Shown one piece after another: positions 33,187 through 42,980 of a stretch of DNA of 64,000 nucleotides. Both the position numbers and the translations under genes were made by a program. Location of the stretch: the NCBI RefSeq assembly GCF_002161445.1, contig NZ_NFHT01000014.1:1-64000 (forward strand), given 5' to 3'. The stretch comes from Alistipes sp. An66. GTDB taxonomy: Bacteria; Bacteroidota; Bacteroidia; Bacteroidales; Rikenellaceae. The stretch's first letter is position 1. The number at the start of each line of letters is the position of its first letter. The notes beneath the pieces were generated by a model. That model was given only the letters and a program-made list of their open reading frames with translations. It did not search any database and had not been told where the DNA came from.

Positions 33187-34083
33187 ATGAACAAACCGCA
33201 ACTTACGCTCTTCGCAATCCTGGCTTTGCTGGGCGTCTCCTGCTCGGAGGCTCCCGCCCCGACCGGGGCCCCGCACCATATCGACATCGAGACCCGCGCC
33301 GATCTCCACGCCTGGTTCCGCTATGCGCCGGACCGCCCGGTCGTCGTCAGCGGACACCGCGGCGGCATGGTTGCGGGCTATCCCGAGAACTGCATCGAGT
33401 CGTTCGGGAAGACCCTCACGATGATGCCTTCGTTTTTCGAGATCGACCCCCGGCTGACCCGCGACAGCGTCATCGTCCTGATGCACGACGCCACGATCGA
33501 CCGCACGACCGACGGCAGCGGCCGCGTCTCGGACTACACGTGGGAGGAGCTGCGCCGGTTCCGGCTCAAAGACCGCGACGGCAAGGTCACGGAGTTCCGG
33601 ATCCCCACTCTCGAAGAGGCCATCCAGTGGAGCCGCGGCAAGACGATCCTCAATCTCGACATCAAGGATGTTCCGTTGGAGTTCATGTCCGACTTCATCA
33701 ACCGGCTCAATCCGCCCCATGTCATGTACACGGTCCACAACGCGCGTCAGGCGCGGCTGCTGCTCGACCGCGATCCGGACGCGATGTTCTCGGCCTGGTG
33801 CAAGAACCTCTCCGAGTACCGCGCCTATCGCGAAGCGGGCATCCCCGCCTCGCAGATGATGGCCTACGTCGGGCCGATGATGCTTGCGGACCGGCAGCCG
33901 CTCTACGACTCGCTCCACCGGCAGGGGATCATGTGCATGATCTCCGTGGCTCCGACCCACGACCGCCGGGCGACCGAGACCATGAAACAACACGGCTACG
34001 AGCTGGAAATCACCTCCGGATGCGACGTCATCGAGACCGATTACCCTTACCTGTTCCAGGACCTGGATCTGAACCGCCGATAA
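33187..34083 (+). CDS. Glycerophosphodiester phosphodiesterase lipoprotein (GDPD)
   Basis: The 298-residue protein begins MNKPQLTLFAILALLGVSCS, with lipobox Cys19. The GDPD catalytic set is present: HRGG (His57-Arg58), YPENCIESF, FFEIDPRLTRDSVIVLMHDATIDRTTDG (Glu85, Asp87, His100) and LNLDIK. It cleaves glycerophosphodiesters to a glycerol phosphate and an alcohol, and the lipid anchor places it outside the cytoplasm. Its products would suit the nearby OPA antiporter. An upstream in-frame start at 33115 is unlikely because it lies inside the promoter. The HAD gene follows after 28 bases. Confidence 0.88.
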   Translation: MNKPQLTLFAILALLGVSCSEAPAPTGAPHHIDIETRADLHAWFRYAPDRPVVVSGHRGGMVAGYPENCIESFGKTLTMMPSFFEIDPRLTRDSVIVLMHDATIDRTTDGSGRVSDYTWEELRRFRLKDRDGKVTEFRIPTLEEAIQWSRGKTILNLDIKDVPLEFMSDFINRLNPPHVMYTVHNARQARLLLDRDPDAMFSAWCKNLSEYRAYREAGIPASQMMAYVGPMMLADRQPLYDSLHRQGIMCMISVAPTHDRRATETMKQHGYELEITSGCDVIETDYPYLFQDLDLNRR

Positions 34084-34111
34084 CCCCGTCACACCCTTCA
34101 TCCATCCGAAG

Positions 34112-34987
34112 ATGACGCGCTTTCACCGTTATCGCTCCGTCTGGGAGCATGAAGAGCTGCTGCGACGCCTGTCGCAAATCCGCCACGTCGCCCTCGACAT
34201 GGACGGCACGATCTACATGGGTTCGGTGTTGTTTCCCTGGACGCCGGGCTTTCTGTCGGGGCTCGGGCCGGCCGGAATCGGCCATTCGTTTCTGACGAAC
34301 AACCCCTCGAAATCGATTGCCGACTACCTTCGCCGCCTTGCCGGCATGGGGATCCGGGCCACGCGCGAGGAGATGTACACCACGACGCTGGCGACGATCG
34401 ACTACCTGCAAACCCATCTTCCGACGGCCCGGCGACTCTTCCTGCTCGGAACGCCGTCGATGGTCTCGGAGTTCGAGGCTGCGGGCTACACGCCGACCGC
34501 GGACTCGGCGGAGGATGTTCCGGATGCGGTGGTGGTCTCCTTCGACATGACGCTCGAATACGCACGGCTGTGCCGGGCGGCCTGGTGGGTGAAGCAGGGC
34601 CTCCCCTACCTGGCGACGAATCCCGACCGGGTATGCCCGACGGACCGTCCGACGGTTCTGGTCGACTGCGGGTCGATCTGCGCGGCCATCGAGCACGCCA
34701 CGGGCCGCCGCCCCGACATCACGCTGGGAAAACCCGACCCGAACATGCTGTCGGGGATCCTGCAACGGCATTCGCTGCAACCCGGGGAGATTGCGATGGT
34801 CGGCGACCGCATCTATACGGATATCGAGATGGCGCATAATGCCGGGGCATTGGGTGTTCTGGTGCTGTCGGGCGAGACGACGCTCGACATGGCGGAGCAG
34901 GCTCCGCGCCAGCCGCAGTTGATCGTGGAGCATATCGGGGTTCTGGGCGAACTGCTCCGCGAGGCGCACGAAAAAGATCGGAACTGA
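34112..34987 (+). CDS. HAD-IIA family phosphatase (NagD/phosphoglycolate phosphatase-like)
   Basis: The 291-residue protein shows HAD motif I HVALDMDGTIYMG (Asp29, Asp31), motif II FLTNNPSKS, and a C2-type cap region. It ends with ITLGKPDPNM and MVGDRIYTDIEMAHNAG (motifs III and IV). HAD-IIA enzymes hydrolyse small phosphate esters such as glycerol phosphates, phosphoglycolate or nucleoside monophosphates. Co-transcription with a GDPD suggests glycerol-3-phosphate or glycerol-1-phosphate as substrate, which is an inference. No signal peptide is visible, so it is cytosolic. Confidence 0.85.
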   Translation: MTRFHRYRSVWEHEELLRRLSQIRHVALDMDGTIYMGSVLFPWTPGFLSGLGPAGIGHSFLTNNPSKSIADYLRRLAGMGIRATREEMYTTTLATIDYLQTHLPTARRLFLLGTPSMVSEFEAAGYTPTADSAEDVPDAVVVSFDMTLEYARLCRAAWWVKQGLPYLATNPDRVCPTDRPTVLVDCGSICAAIEHATGRRPDITLGKPDPNMLSGILQRHSLQPGEIAMVGDRIYTDIEMAHNAGALGVLVLSGETTLDMAEQAPRQPQLIVEHIGVLGELLREAHEKDRN

Positions 34988-35065
34988 CCCGGATCATCAA
35001 GGGCGTCGGCGAGTGGCTGCCCTTGCGTAATGATGCCGGCCGGCGGGTATCGGATGTTTATTGTC

Positions 35066-35074
35066 GGGGGGGGG
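35066..35074 (+). repeat. Poly-G tract (G9)
   Basis: Nine consecutive G lie just 3' of the stop of the regulator gene that begins at 37862, inside the 34988-35078 gap. The same gap holds a hairpin (AAGGGC/GCCCTT) without a T-run. Confidence 0.7.
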
Positions 35075-35078
35075 ACGG

Positions 35079-37862
35079 TCAGATGGAGAATATGTAGGAC
35101 ATGAGGTTCTCTTCCCGTTCGATGTTGAGTTTCTTTTTCAGCCTGTATTTTTTCAGCTCCACGGAACGGGTTGCTATTCCCATGACGGCGGCGATCTCCT
35201 TCGTCGACAGGCTCGACCGGATCAGACAGCAGAGCCGGAGCTCCGAACGGGTCAGATCGCGGTGCGCGTTCTGCATTCTCAACATGAAATCGCGGTGTAT
35301 CTCGACGAAATAATTCTCGAACGAAAGCAACTTGTCCGTCTCGGTCTCGCCGCTTTGGATCAATTTCACCAGCTTGAAGTAGAGTTTGTTGGGCCACCTC
35401 TCCCCCAACTCCTTCTTCTGGTGGTCGACCTCTTCGGAGATCGCGGCGAGGAGCTCCTGCTTCTGGGTGAGGAACCGCATGTTGTTTTTCAGTTCCCGTT
35501 CCTGGTCCTTCACCTTTTCGTTCAGATATTCGTAGGTCTTGCGGCGCAACTCCTCTTCGTGTCGGCGTTGCGACTGCTTCAACCTGTCCAGAAACTTCTC
35601 GTCGCGGCGTTTGACGACATAGTGCCCGATTCCAATCGTCAGAAACAGCCCGATGAGGATATATCCGGCAATGGCCCAGCCCCGTTTGTAGAAGGGTTGT
35701 TCGATGACCAGCGTAAAGTCCAGTACGCGCTCCTTGTCGTCCTTCACCGTCACGAGATAGGATCCCGACGGGAGCATGGGGAGGCGGATGATTCCGGATT
35801 TATCCCAGACGCTCCAACTGTCGTTCAGTTCTGCGATCCGATAGGAAAAGGAGGTGTCGAAGCCTGCGAGTCCCTCGGTCATGCGGATTTCGATGTTGCG
35901 GGCCGAGCCGGGCAGCACGAGTTCCCGCCCTTCGACCGGCGCATAGGCGATCCTTTTCCCGCTCCAATAGCGGCAGCTTTCGATCCGCGGCTCCGGATCG
36001 CGGAGCTCCGAGTTTCGCTTTCCGCTGTTGATGGCCACCGTACCCTGACACGTGGACACGAAGGTCAGCGAGTCGTTGATCTGCCGGAACTGGAAATGGC
36101 GGTCGTAGAGCAGCAGCGGATTGGCGATGAACGAATAGCGTTTCAGGAGTTCGATCCGGTTGTCGCCGATGCGGTACAGATAGAGTTCGTCCTTGGTCGA
36201 GATCCAGACGTTGTTTTTTGCCGTCGAGCAGGCGTTCTGCAAATCTTCCAGCTTGCGGATGCTTTGGCTGAACGCCTCTTTTTTGAGGAAGGTCTTTCGG
36301 TCGGGGTCGTAGACGTAGACGCCCCGCGGTGTGAAGAAACAGGCGGCACCCTCGATGTTCAGGATGCTGATCCGGTCGTAGTCGGCCCAACCGTCTATTT
36401 GTGTGAAGTTGTCGACGTGCTCCACGGCGGTCAGTTCCTGATTGATCCGCAGCCGGTAAATACCCTTCTGCGAATGTACGGCCCAGATCGTGTGAAGGTT
36501 TTCGGGAAGAATGTGCCTGTAATTCTCGGTTCCCAGCAGATAGGAGCGGAATTCCCAGGTCCCGGTCTCGAACTGCAATACCGAGATGCCGGAATACCCT
36601 CGCAGGAAGAGGAATTCCCGGCCCTTGTCGGCCACGTATTCGAATTGCCGGACACCGTTTATGTCGCCCATGGAGACGAACCGGTCCCGGGATTTGTCCA
36701 GTTTGTAGAGATTCGTCGTGGATCCGCACAGCAGTTCCTGCTTGATGTTGCAGAATTGCAGCGGATACCACGCGACGGGGAGTTGTTCCGAGCGGTCGCC
36801 GCGGATACGGAAGAGTCCGCGGTTCGTGGCCATGTAGATACAGTCGGCGTACTGCATGCCGTCGAAGAAGATGCCGGAGGAAGCGGACGAGCGCCATTCA
36901 CAGACCTCGGGATTGATGAAGAGAGCCGAGATCCCGTTGTCCAGCGAGAGCCAGAGGTTGTCGGGTCCGTAGAAGCGGAGAGCGTGTACGTTCAGATCTT
37001 GCAGCCGAGACGTTGCGATTTGCCGGTATTCCGCCGAGGCGACGTCGACGAGGAATACGCCGTGTCCGATTGTTCCGACGGCCAGGGTCCGGTTCCGGTA
37101 CATGCCGCCGCATTCGACCCGTACGGGGAGATGGTCGTCGGTTTCCAGCGAGCAGAACGGGCGGCAGCGCCCCTTTTCGATCCGGTAGATGCAGCCGTTG
37201 GAGAGCCCGCAGAGGTAGACCTCGTCGTCGAGGGCGAAGAGGAATTTCGCCTCCTGACCGTGCAGTACGGGGTCGTCGCAGAAGGGGTCGAGAGCTTCGT
37301 CTTTTCCGATCCGGAGGATCGAACCGTCTCGTTTCTGGGTGAAGATGGCCTCCGGAGTGGGGAACAGCCCCTTGTAGTGGTCGTTCCGGACGACGTATCG
37401 GAGTTGTCGGCCGTCGTAGCACAGGATGTTGGCGAAGGAGTGGAAATAGACCTTCCGGCCGTGCCGTGCGATGTTCCAGAAGGTTTCGCCCCGGACTCCG
37501 ATTTCGTCGGCCTGCGGCAGCAGGGAGACGTATTCGTAATTGCCGGCGGCGCGTTGTTTCCAGAAGCCGATGTTGTTGTCTCCGGCGGTGTAGATCACGC
37601 TGTCGGCGCACAGTACGGCCCGTACCGTGGCCGTCGTGTCGGGTTCCATGAGCGTCCAGTTGTTGCCGTTGTACCGCAACAGCCCGGCGTTGTTTCCGCA
37701 GTAGAGGATCTCTTCGTCGGAGATGTCGAGTCCCCAGTTCTGAATTCCGCCGTAATAATCCGTGTAGTTGAAATTGGCCACATGGATCGGTATCGCCTCG
37801 GACGCCACGGACGCCGGGACCCAGCAAAGCATCGATATGAATATGGACAGACAGCGCTTCAT
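35079..37862 (-). CDS. Membrane-spanning propeller regulator with Y_Y_Y-like and LuxR-like HTH domains
   Basis: The 927-residue protein has a signal peptide (to about residue 20) and a periplasmic sensor region built of two-strand propeller-like repeats (GLLRYNGNNWTLM, GLFRIRGDRS, GVYVYDPDRKTF). A Y_Y_Y-like beta domain comes before the membrane (SFSYRIAELNDSWSVWDKSG, about 660-715). A transmembrane helix at about 727-748 is followed by a basic coiled coil (about 750-840). The C-terminal HTH reads LTRSELRLCCLIRSSLSTKE and TRSVELKKYRLKKKLN. There are no histidine-kinase motifs, so it probably transmits directly to DNA binding, like other Bacteroidetes one-piece PUL regulators. It is divergent from the SusC operon starting at 38415, its likely target. 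Confidence 0.85.
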   Translation of the reverse strand: MKRCLSIFISMLCWVPASVASEAIPIHVANFNYTDYYGGIQNWGLDISDEEILYCGNNAGLLRYNGNNWTLMEPDTTATVRAVLCADSVIYTAGDNNIGFWKQRAAGNYEYVSLLPQADEIGVRGETFWNIARHGRKVYFHSFANILCYDGRQLRYVVRNDHYKGLFPTPEAIFTQKRDGSILRIGKDEALDPFCDDPVLHGQEAKFLFALDDEVYLCGLSNGCIYRIEKGRCRPFCSLETDDHLPVRVECGGMYRNRTLAVGTIGHGVFLVDVASAEYRQIATSRLQDLNVHALRFYGPDNLWLSLDNGISALFINPEVCEWRSSASSGIFFDGMQYADCIYMATNRGLFRIRGDRSEQLPVAWYPLQFCNIKQELLCGSTTNLYKLDKSRDRFVSMGDINGVRQFEYVADKGREFLFLRGYSGISVLQFETGTWEFRSYLLGTENYRHILPENLHTIWAVHSQKGIYRLRINQELTAVEHVDNFTQIDGWADYDRISILNIEGAACFFTPRGVYVYDPDRKTFLKKEAFSQSIRKLEDLQNACSTAKNNVWISTKDELYLYRIGDNRIELLKRYSFIANPLLLYDRHFQFRQINDSLTFVSTCQGTVAINSGKRNSELRDPEPRIESCRYWSGKRIAYAPVEGRELVLPGSARNIEIRMTEGLAGFDTSFSYRIAELNDSWSVWDKSGIIRLPMLPSGSYLVTVKDDKERVLDFTLVIEQPFYKRGWAIAGYILIGLFLTIGIGHYVVKRRDEKFLDRLKQSQRRHEEELRRKTYEYLNEKVKDQERELKNNMRFLTQKQELLAAISEEVDHQKKELGERWPNKLYFKLVKLIQSGETETDKLLSFENYFVEIHRDFMLRMQNAHRDLTRSELRLCCLIRSSLSTKEIAAVMGIATRSVELKKYRLKKKLNIEREENLMSYIFSI

Positions 37863-38414
37863 GGTCTTTTTCCCGCGTTTTGTCCGATAAATTTACGAAT
37901 AAATACCGAATGGACGCCTTCCGATGGCAGGAAATGTCGAAAAAATCGGATATTCGTTTCTTTGACAGCGCTCCCTGTCCGATTCTTCCGATTGTTGAGG
38001 ATTGGTGGGATTAATCTGCTGACAACCAATGTGTTGGTTCGCGTTGATGTGGTTTTGAAACATCCGGTTGCGGTCTGTTTCCATTTCGTGAAGAATTTGT
38101 AGGATGCGAATTCTGCCGTTTTGACGCCAATCTTCTTAATTTTATGTCGGGATTCACGTCCGGGGTGAATTCCGATGCGTGCAGGATCGGTGCTTCGCCG
38201 TCGGGCGGTCCGGCCGGTCCGATCTCAAACCCAAACTCATGTGACCATGCAAAGACCTTTCCGACTACCCTACTGTTCCGCACGCGGCATCCGACGGGAC
38301 GACGTGCGGAGCCAACCGCCGGACGGCGCGGTTCCGAATGACCTTTTCCCCGCTGCGTGGGGATGCTCTGCGAATCATGGAGCGGCCCGAAAACAAGAAC
38401 AAAAGCTTCCGAAC
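37863..38414. other. Regulator/SusC divergent intergenic region
   Basis: About 550 bases with no gene. The plus strand has a partial -7-like box TAATTTTA near 38137 and a nearby hairpin (GGATTCAC with GTGAATTCC, about 38150-38173), which would sit at the 5' end of a long SusC leader. The leader stays in frame with SusC for 80 codons but has no signal peptide of its own. Confidence 0.45.
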
Positions 38415-41400
38415 ATGAAAACTCATACCCTGTTATTATTGCTTCTGCTTTTCAGCGGTCTCTGCACGCCGGGCCGGGCGCAGGATCCGGGCAGCATCCG
38501 GGGCAAGGTCCTGGACGAGGAGACGAAGATGCCGCTTGTCGGGGTTTCCGTCACGGTGCAGGGCACGACGCACGGCGTGTCGACCGATCCGGACGGCGGT
38601 TTTGTCCTGAACGGCATCCGGGTCGGCGACCGGTTGCAGTTCCAGTATGTCGGCATGCAGACGCAGACGGCGGAGCTCGCGGCCCGGGATTTCGGCCGGG
38701 AACTTGTCGTCGTCATGCGGAACGACACCTATCTTCTGGATCAGGTGGTGGTCACCGGTTACGGCACGGCGCGCAAGCGGGACCTGACCGGAGCGATCGT
38801 CTCGGTCTCCGGCGAGGAGGTGCGGAACGCCCCGACCAACAACGTCATGTCGTCGCTTCAAGGGAAGGTCCCGGGTCTCACCGTGATCAATTCCGGTGCT
38901 GCCGGGAGTAGCCCCGAGATCAAGATCCGCGGCGTGGGGACGCTGAATGCCGACAGCAGTCCGTTGTATGTCGTGGACGGGATGTTCGCGTCGGACATTT
39001 CGTTTTTGAGCAACAGCGACATCGAGCGCATCGAGGTGCTGAAAGATCCCTCGTCGCTGGCAATCTTCGGCGTGCAGGGAGCCAACGGCGTAGTGATCGT
39101 CACGACGCGGCGGGCCGATGCGGAGCAGCCGCGGGTCGCCTACGACGGATATGTGGGCGTGCAGACGGTCTGGAAGCGCGACCGGGTTCGGCTGACCGAT
39201 GCGCGGGAGTTCACGATGCTCTACAACGAGATGTTGCAGAATCAGGATCCCAACGCCGCGTCGTGGGTTCCCGACATGCTCGGAACGGGGACCGACTGGC
39301 AGAGCAAGGTGCTTCGTGAGCGGGCCCTGATCACCAACCACAACGTTTCGGTGGCCATGTCGGGCAAGAAGAGCCAGTCCATGTTGTCGATGAGCTACTA
39401 CAAGCAGGAGGGCGTATTGAAGTATAACGACTACCAGCGTTTCAACGTCCGCTTTGCGCAGGATTACGAGGTTACGAAGAACTTGAAACTCGGCGGCAAT
39501 ATCAATCTTTCGCGGATGGACAACACGCCGGCTTCGGCCGATATCCAGAATGCCGTGATGGCTGTTCCTACCTACGTACCCTATGCTCCGGAGGAGGATT
39601 GGGATGCGGAGAATCCGGGTTCCTACTACCATCCGTCGGCCGACATCCAGAGCAACGTCCCCAATCCGGTTGCCCGGATGGAGATCTACAAGGATACCGA
39701 GAAATACCGGGATTACCGGATGGTCGGGAACCTGTATGGAGAGTGGAATTTCCTGAACGATTTTACGTTCCGGGCGAGTGGCTACATGGACCTCGGGTTC
39801 TACCGCGGGCAGGTCTACACGCCCAGGTACGACGTGAACAACGAATCGAGCACCTCGTCGGACAAGAACGAGGTTACGGAATTCTACCGCAAGAGCGACG
39901 AAAGCCGGACGATGCAGGGTGATCTGCTGCTGACCTACCGGAAGACGCTGGATGACCATCGCCTTGAAGTCACGCTGGGCTATACGGCGCGGAGCAAGCA
40001 GTCGGAAGGTTTCAATGCGAAGGTCGATTCGCTGGCAAGCGGGATGAACGTCGTTCCGGAGGATCTCCAAATGCTCTCCATGGGATCCCGGAACCGGGTT
40101 TCGGCCGGTGACTGGTGGGAGGAGGAGGCCTTCATCTCCTATCTGGCGCGTGTGAGCTACGCCTTCAAGTCCCGGTATCTGCTCACGGCGACGTTCCGGG
40201 CCGACGGGTCGTCCAAGTTTGCGCCGTCGCACCGTTGGGGCTATTTCCCGTCGGTGGGCCTGGGCTGGGTGTTCAGCGACGAGAAGTTCATGGAGCCTCT
40301 GCGCGGCGTGGTCGACTTTGCGAAACTCCGCGTCAGCTGGGGCAGGCTGGGCAACGACAAGATCGGCAACTACCTGTATTATCCGACGATCAATCCGATG
40401 GGCCAGCAGGTCGTCATCAACGGCAAGGTGGTCTATATCCCGACGTTCGACTATGAGGTGGACGACAACATCCACTGGGAGGTCATGAGCGGCGTCGATA
40501 TCGGTCTTTCGGCCTGCCTGTTCGATAACCGGCTGTCGCTGGAACTGGGCTGCTACGACAAGACCACGAACGACCTGCTGGCCTACGTCGAGCCTTCGAC
40601 CTCGATCGGCGCGGGCTATGCGATCACCAACGCCGGGTCGATCAACAACCGCGGCTTCGAGTTCAGCCTCACGTGGAAGGACCGGATCGGGAGTCTGGAT
40701 TACAGCATCGGCATCAACGGCACGACGTTGCGCAACCGGGTGACGGAGCTCGGGAACAACAATGCGGACATCATCTCGGACGACTACCACCGCACGGCGG
40801 TCGGCCACCCCGTCGGCTCCTATTACGGCTATGTCCAGGAGGGAATCTTCCAGACGCAGGCGGAGATCGACAACTACTGTACGATGAGCTGGACGGCCAA
40901 ACCGGGCGACATCCGCTACAAGGATCTCAACGGCGACGGCCGGATCACGGATGCCGACCGCACCTTCATCGGCAATCCGCTGCCGACGTTCACCTACGGG
41001 TTCAACGTGTCGCTGAACTGGAAGGGGTTCGATTTCGGCGTGGATTTCAACGGTGTGAGCGGCAACGAGATTCTGGATCTGAAAAAGACGGTGTCGTGGA
41101 CGAACGTGAACTTTTACGGGAAGACGCTCGGACGCTGGCATGGCCCGGGGACTTCGGACCGGGAGCCCGTTCTGGACAAGTCGCGTGGACACAACTACCT
41201 GTGTTCGACGAATCTGCTCGAAGACGGTTCGTATATCCGTCTGCGCACCATGACGCTGGGCTATACCCTGCCGCATTCGGTGACGCGGAAGATCGGGATC
41301 TCCCGTCTTCGGATCTATTTGAGCGGACAGAACCTGTGGACCTGGAAGCACACCTCGGGATATACGCCCGAGATTTACGGGAGCACGCTGGCCGGAGGCA

Positions 41401-41465
41401 TGGATCAGGGCGACACCTATCCGATTCCGTCGACCTGCCAGCTGGGTCTGTCCATCAATTTCTAA
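38415..41465 (+). CDS. SusC/RagA-family TonB-linked outer-membrane transporter
   Basis: The start at 38415 gives a proper signal peptide (MKTHTLLLLLLLFSGLCTPG, then RAQ); residues from further upstream do not. The 1016-residue protein then has the CarboxypepD-reg domain (IRGKVLDEETKMPLVGVSVT), the SusC box LLDQVVVTGYGTARKRDLTGA, and the plug (IKIRGVGTLNADSSPLYVVD, IEVLKDPSSLAIFGVQGANG). The barrel ends TCQLGLSINF. It is the outer-membrane importer of a PUL together with the SusD 13 bases downstream, and is probably controlled by the divergent propeller/HTH regulator. Confidence 0.93.
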   Translation: MKTHTLLLLLLLFSGLCTPGRAQDPGSIRGKVLDEETKMPLVGVSVTVQGTTHGVSTDPDGGFVLNGIRVGDRLQFQYVGMQTQTAELAARDFGRELVVVMRNDTYLLDQVVVTGYGTARKRDLTGAIVSVSGEEVRNAPTNNVMSSLQGKVPGLTVINSGAAGSSPEIKIRGVGTLNADSSPLYVVDGMFASDISFLSNSDIERIEVLKDPSSLAIFGVQGANGVVIVTTRRADAEQPRVAYDGYVGVQTVWKRDRVRLTDAREFTMLYNEMLQNQDPNAASWVPDMLGTGTDWQSKVLRERALITNHNVSVAMSGKKSQSMLSMSYYKQEGVLKYNDYQRFNVRFAQDYEVTKNLKLGGNINLSRMDNTPASADIQNAVMAVPTYVPYAPEEDWDAENPGSYYHPSADIQSNVPNPVARMEIYKDTEKYRDYRMVGNLYGEWNFLNDFTFRASGYMDLGFYRGQVYTPRYDVNNESSTSSDKNEVTEFYRKSDESRTMQGDLLLTYRKTLDDHRLEVTLGYTARSKQSEGFNAKVDSLASGMNVVPEDLQMLSMGSRNRVSAGDWWEEEAFISYLARVSYAFKSRYLLTATFRADGSSKFAPSHRWGYFPSVGLGWVFSDEKFMEPLRGVVDFAKLRVSWGRLGNDKIGNYLYYPTINPMGQQVVINGKVVYIPTFDYEVDDNIHWEVMSGVDIGLSACLFDNRLSLELGCYDKTTNDLLAYVEPSTSIGAGYAITNAGSINNRGFEFSLTWKDRIGSLDYSIGINGTTLRNRVTELGNNNADIISDDYHRTAVGHPVGSYYGYVQEGIFQTQAEIDNYCTMSWTAKPGDIRYKDLNGDGRITDADRTFIGNPLPTFTYGFNVSLNWKGFDFGVDFNGVSGNEILDLKKTVSWTNVNFYGKTLGRWHGPGTSDREPVLDKSRGHNYLCSTNLLEDGSYIRLRTMTLGYTLPHSVTRKIGISRLRIYLSGQNLWTWKHTSGYTPEIYGSTLAGGMDQGDTYPIPSTCQLGLSINF

Positions 41466-41478
41466 AACTTTCGATACC

Positions 41479-42963
41479 ATGAAACGTTTACGGATATTAT
41501 TGGTTGTTTGTGCCGTGGCGGCCGCCTCATGCAGCGGCGATTTTCTCGATACGCGGCCGAAGGGCAAATATCACGAAGGGAACTACGATATGGAGCATGC
41601 GGAGGAGCTGCTGGTCGTGTCGAAGCTCTTCGACGGATACAATGCGTTCCGCGACCAGACGTGGCCCGTGACGGCGATGCACTGCCACACGTCGGACAAT
41701 TCGCATCCCGGAGGACCGGCCGGGGACGGCGGGACGGATTTCTGCCAGTTCCCCACCCTGTCGTTCACACCGGCCAATTCGCACATCCTGTCCTATTACA
41801 GCGGACAGTATACGGCCATCACGAAGGCCAACGAGGCGCTGGACATGATCGCGGCGTTGTCGGAGGGCGGGGCTTCGGAGGCTGCGGTCAATCAGTTGAC
41901 GGCCGAGGCCTGTTTCATTCGGGCGGCAGCCTACTTCCGGCTGACGCAGGCTTTCGGGGCGGTTCCTTACGTGGATCACGTCATGGACAAGGGAGACGAG
42001 GTGGCCGACCAGCTCTCCGCCTCCGAAATCCGGCGCCGCTACACGGAGCGTCTGGCGCCGCTGATCGGGTCGCTTCCGACCCGTCGGGAGATGGTAGCCT
42101 CGGGGAACCTGGGGCGTGCCACGCAGAATGCCGCCCGGGCGATCCTTGCGAAGACCAGCCTCTACGAGAAGGAGTACGGGACGTGCCTGCAATACGTCGA
42201 GACGATCATCGCCTCGGGGGACAACGACCTGACGACGCCCTACGGGGATATCTGGTTGGAGTCGAACGAATATGGCCCGGAGTCGGTCTGGGAGATCAAT
42301 GCGGACTATGCTCCGGATCTGAATATCGACATGTGGTGCCAGTGGAACATGATGAACGGCATCCGAGGGTATCCGAATCTGGGCTGGGGGCACAACGCGC
42401 CGTCGGAAGACCTGATGGCGGACTATGAAACGGGAGATCCCCGTTACGAGGCGACAGTGCTGGAAGACGGCCAGAGCGTCGACGGCGAGGTGATCGTGGC
42501 GAGCGACTACCGCTATTTCAACCGGAAGGCCTACTGTCCGTTGAGCGAGCGTTCGCTGTACGGGCGTGCCGACTGGTGCTTCGGTTACTGGTCCAACCTG
42601 CGGATCATCCGCTATGCGGACGTCGTGCTGATGGGTGCCGAGGCGGCCTGCGAGAGCGGCAATCTGACGCGCGCCCGGGAGTTGCTCGAAATGGTCCGTT
42701 CGCGGGCCCGGGGCGACAATTCGCCGCTGACGTGCCTGCCGGAGATCAAGACGGAGCAGGTGGCGGAGCTTCGCGAAGCCATCCGGCATGAGCGCCGGAT
42801 CGAACTGGCGCTGGAATTCGAGCGCTATTTCGACCTGGTCCGCTGGGGGATCGCCGCGGAGAAACTGCCGGATTTCGTGACGGGGAAACATGAGCTCTTC
42901 CCGCTTCCGCAGAGCGAGATCGACAAGGCAAACGGCAAACTGATACAAAATCCGGGATATTGA
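41479..42963 (+). CDS. SusD/RagB-family outer-membrane lipoprotein
   Basis: The 494-residue product has the lipobox VAAASCSGD (Cys15 area). The SusD core follows (AEELLVVSKLFDGYNAFRDQ, FIRAAAYFRLTQAFGAVPYV, IIRYADVVLMGAEAACESGN, RRIELALEFERYFDLVRWG). It ends with FPLPQSEIDKANGKLIQNPG, the usual SusD tail. It binds the glycan target and caps the upstream SusC. The glycoamylase-family gene follows after 17 bases. Confidence 0.92.
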   Translation: MKRLRILLVVCAVAAASCSGDFLDTRPKGKYHEGNYDMEHAEELLVVSKLFDGYNAFRDQTWPVTAMHCHTSDNSHPGGPAGDGGTDFCQFPTLSFTPANSHILSYYSGQYTAITKANEALDMIAALSEGGASEAAVNQLTAEACFIRAAAYFRLTQAFGAVPYVDHVMDKGDEVADQLSASEIRRRYTERLAPLIGSLPTRREMVASGNLGRATQNAARAILAKTSLYEKEYGTCLQYVETIIASGDNDLTTPYGDIWLESNEYGPESVWEINADYAPDLNIDMWCQWNMMNGIRGYPNLGWGHNAPSEDLMADYETGDPRYEATVLEDGQSVDGEVIVASDYRYFNRKAYCPLSERSLYGRADWCFGYWSNLRIIRYADVVLMGAEAACESGNLTRARELLEMVRSRARGDNSPLTCLPEIKTEQVAELREAIRHERRIELALEFERYFDLVRWGIAAEKLPDFVTGKHELFPLPQSEIDKANGKLIQNPGY

Positions 42964-42980
42964 CACGAAAACTTCAAAAC

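Noticed and set aside
38175-38414. 80 extra N-terminal codons on the SusC gene at 38415
   Set aside because: They lack protein-like sequence, and the ATG at 38415 starts a proper signal peptide.
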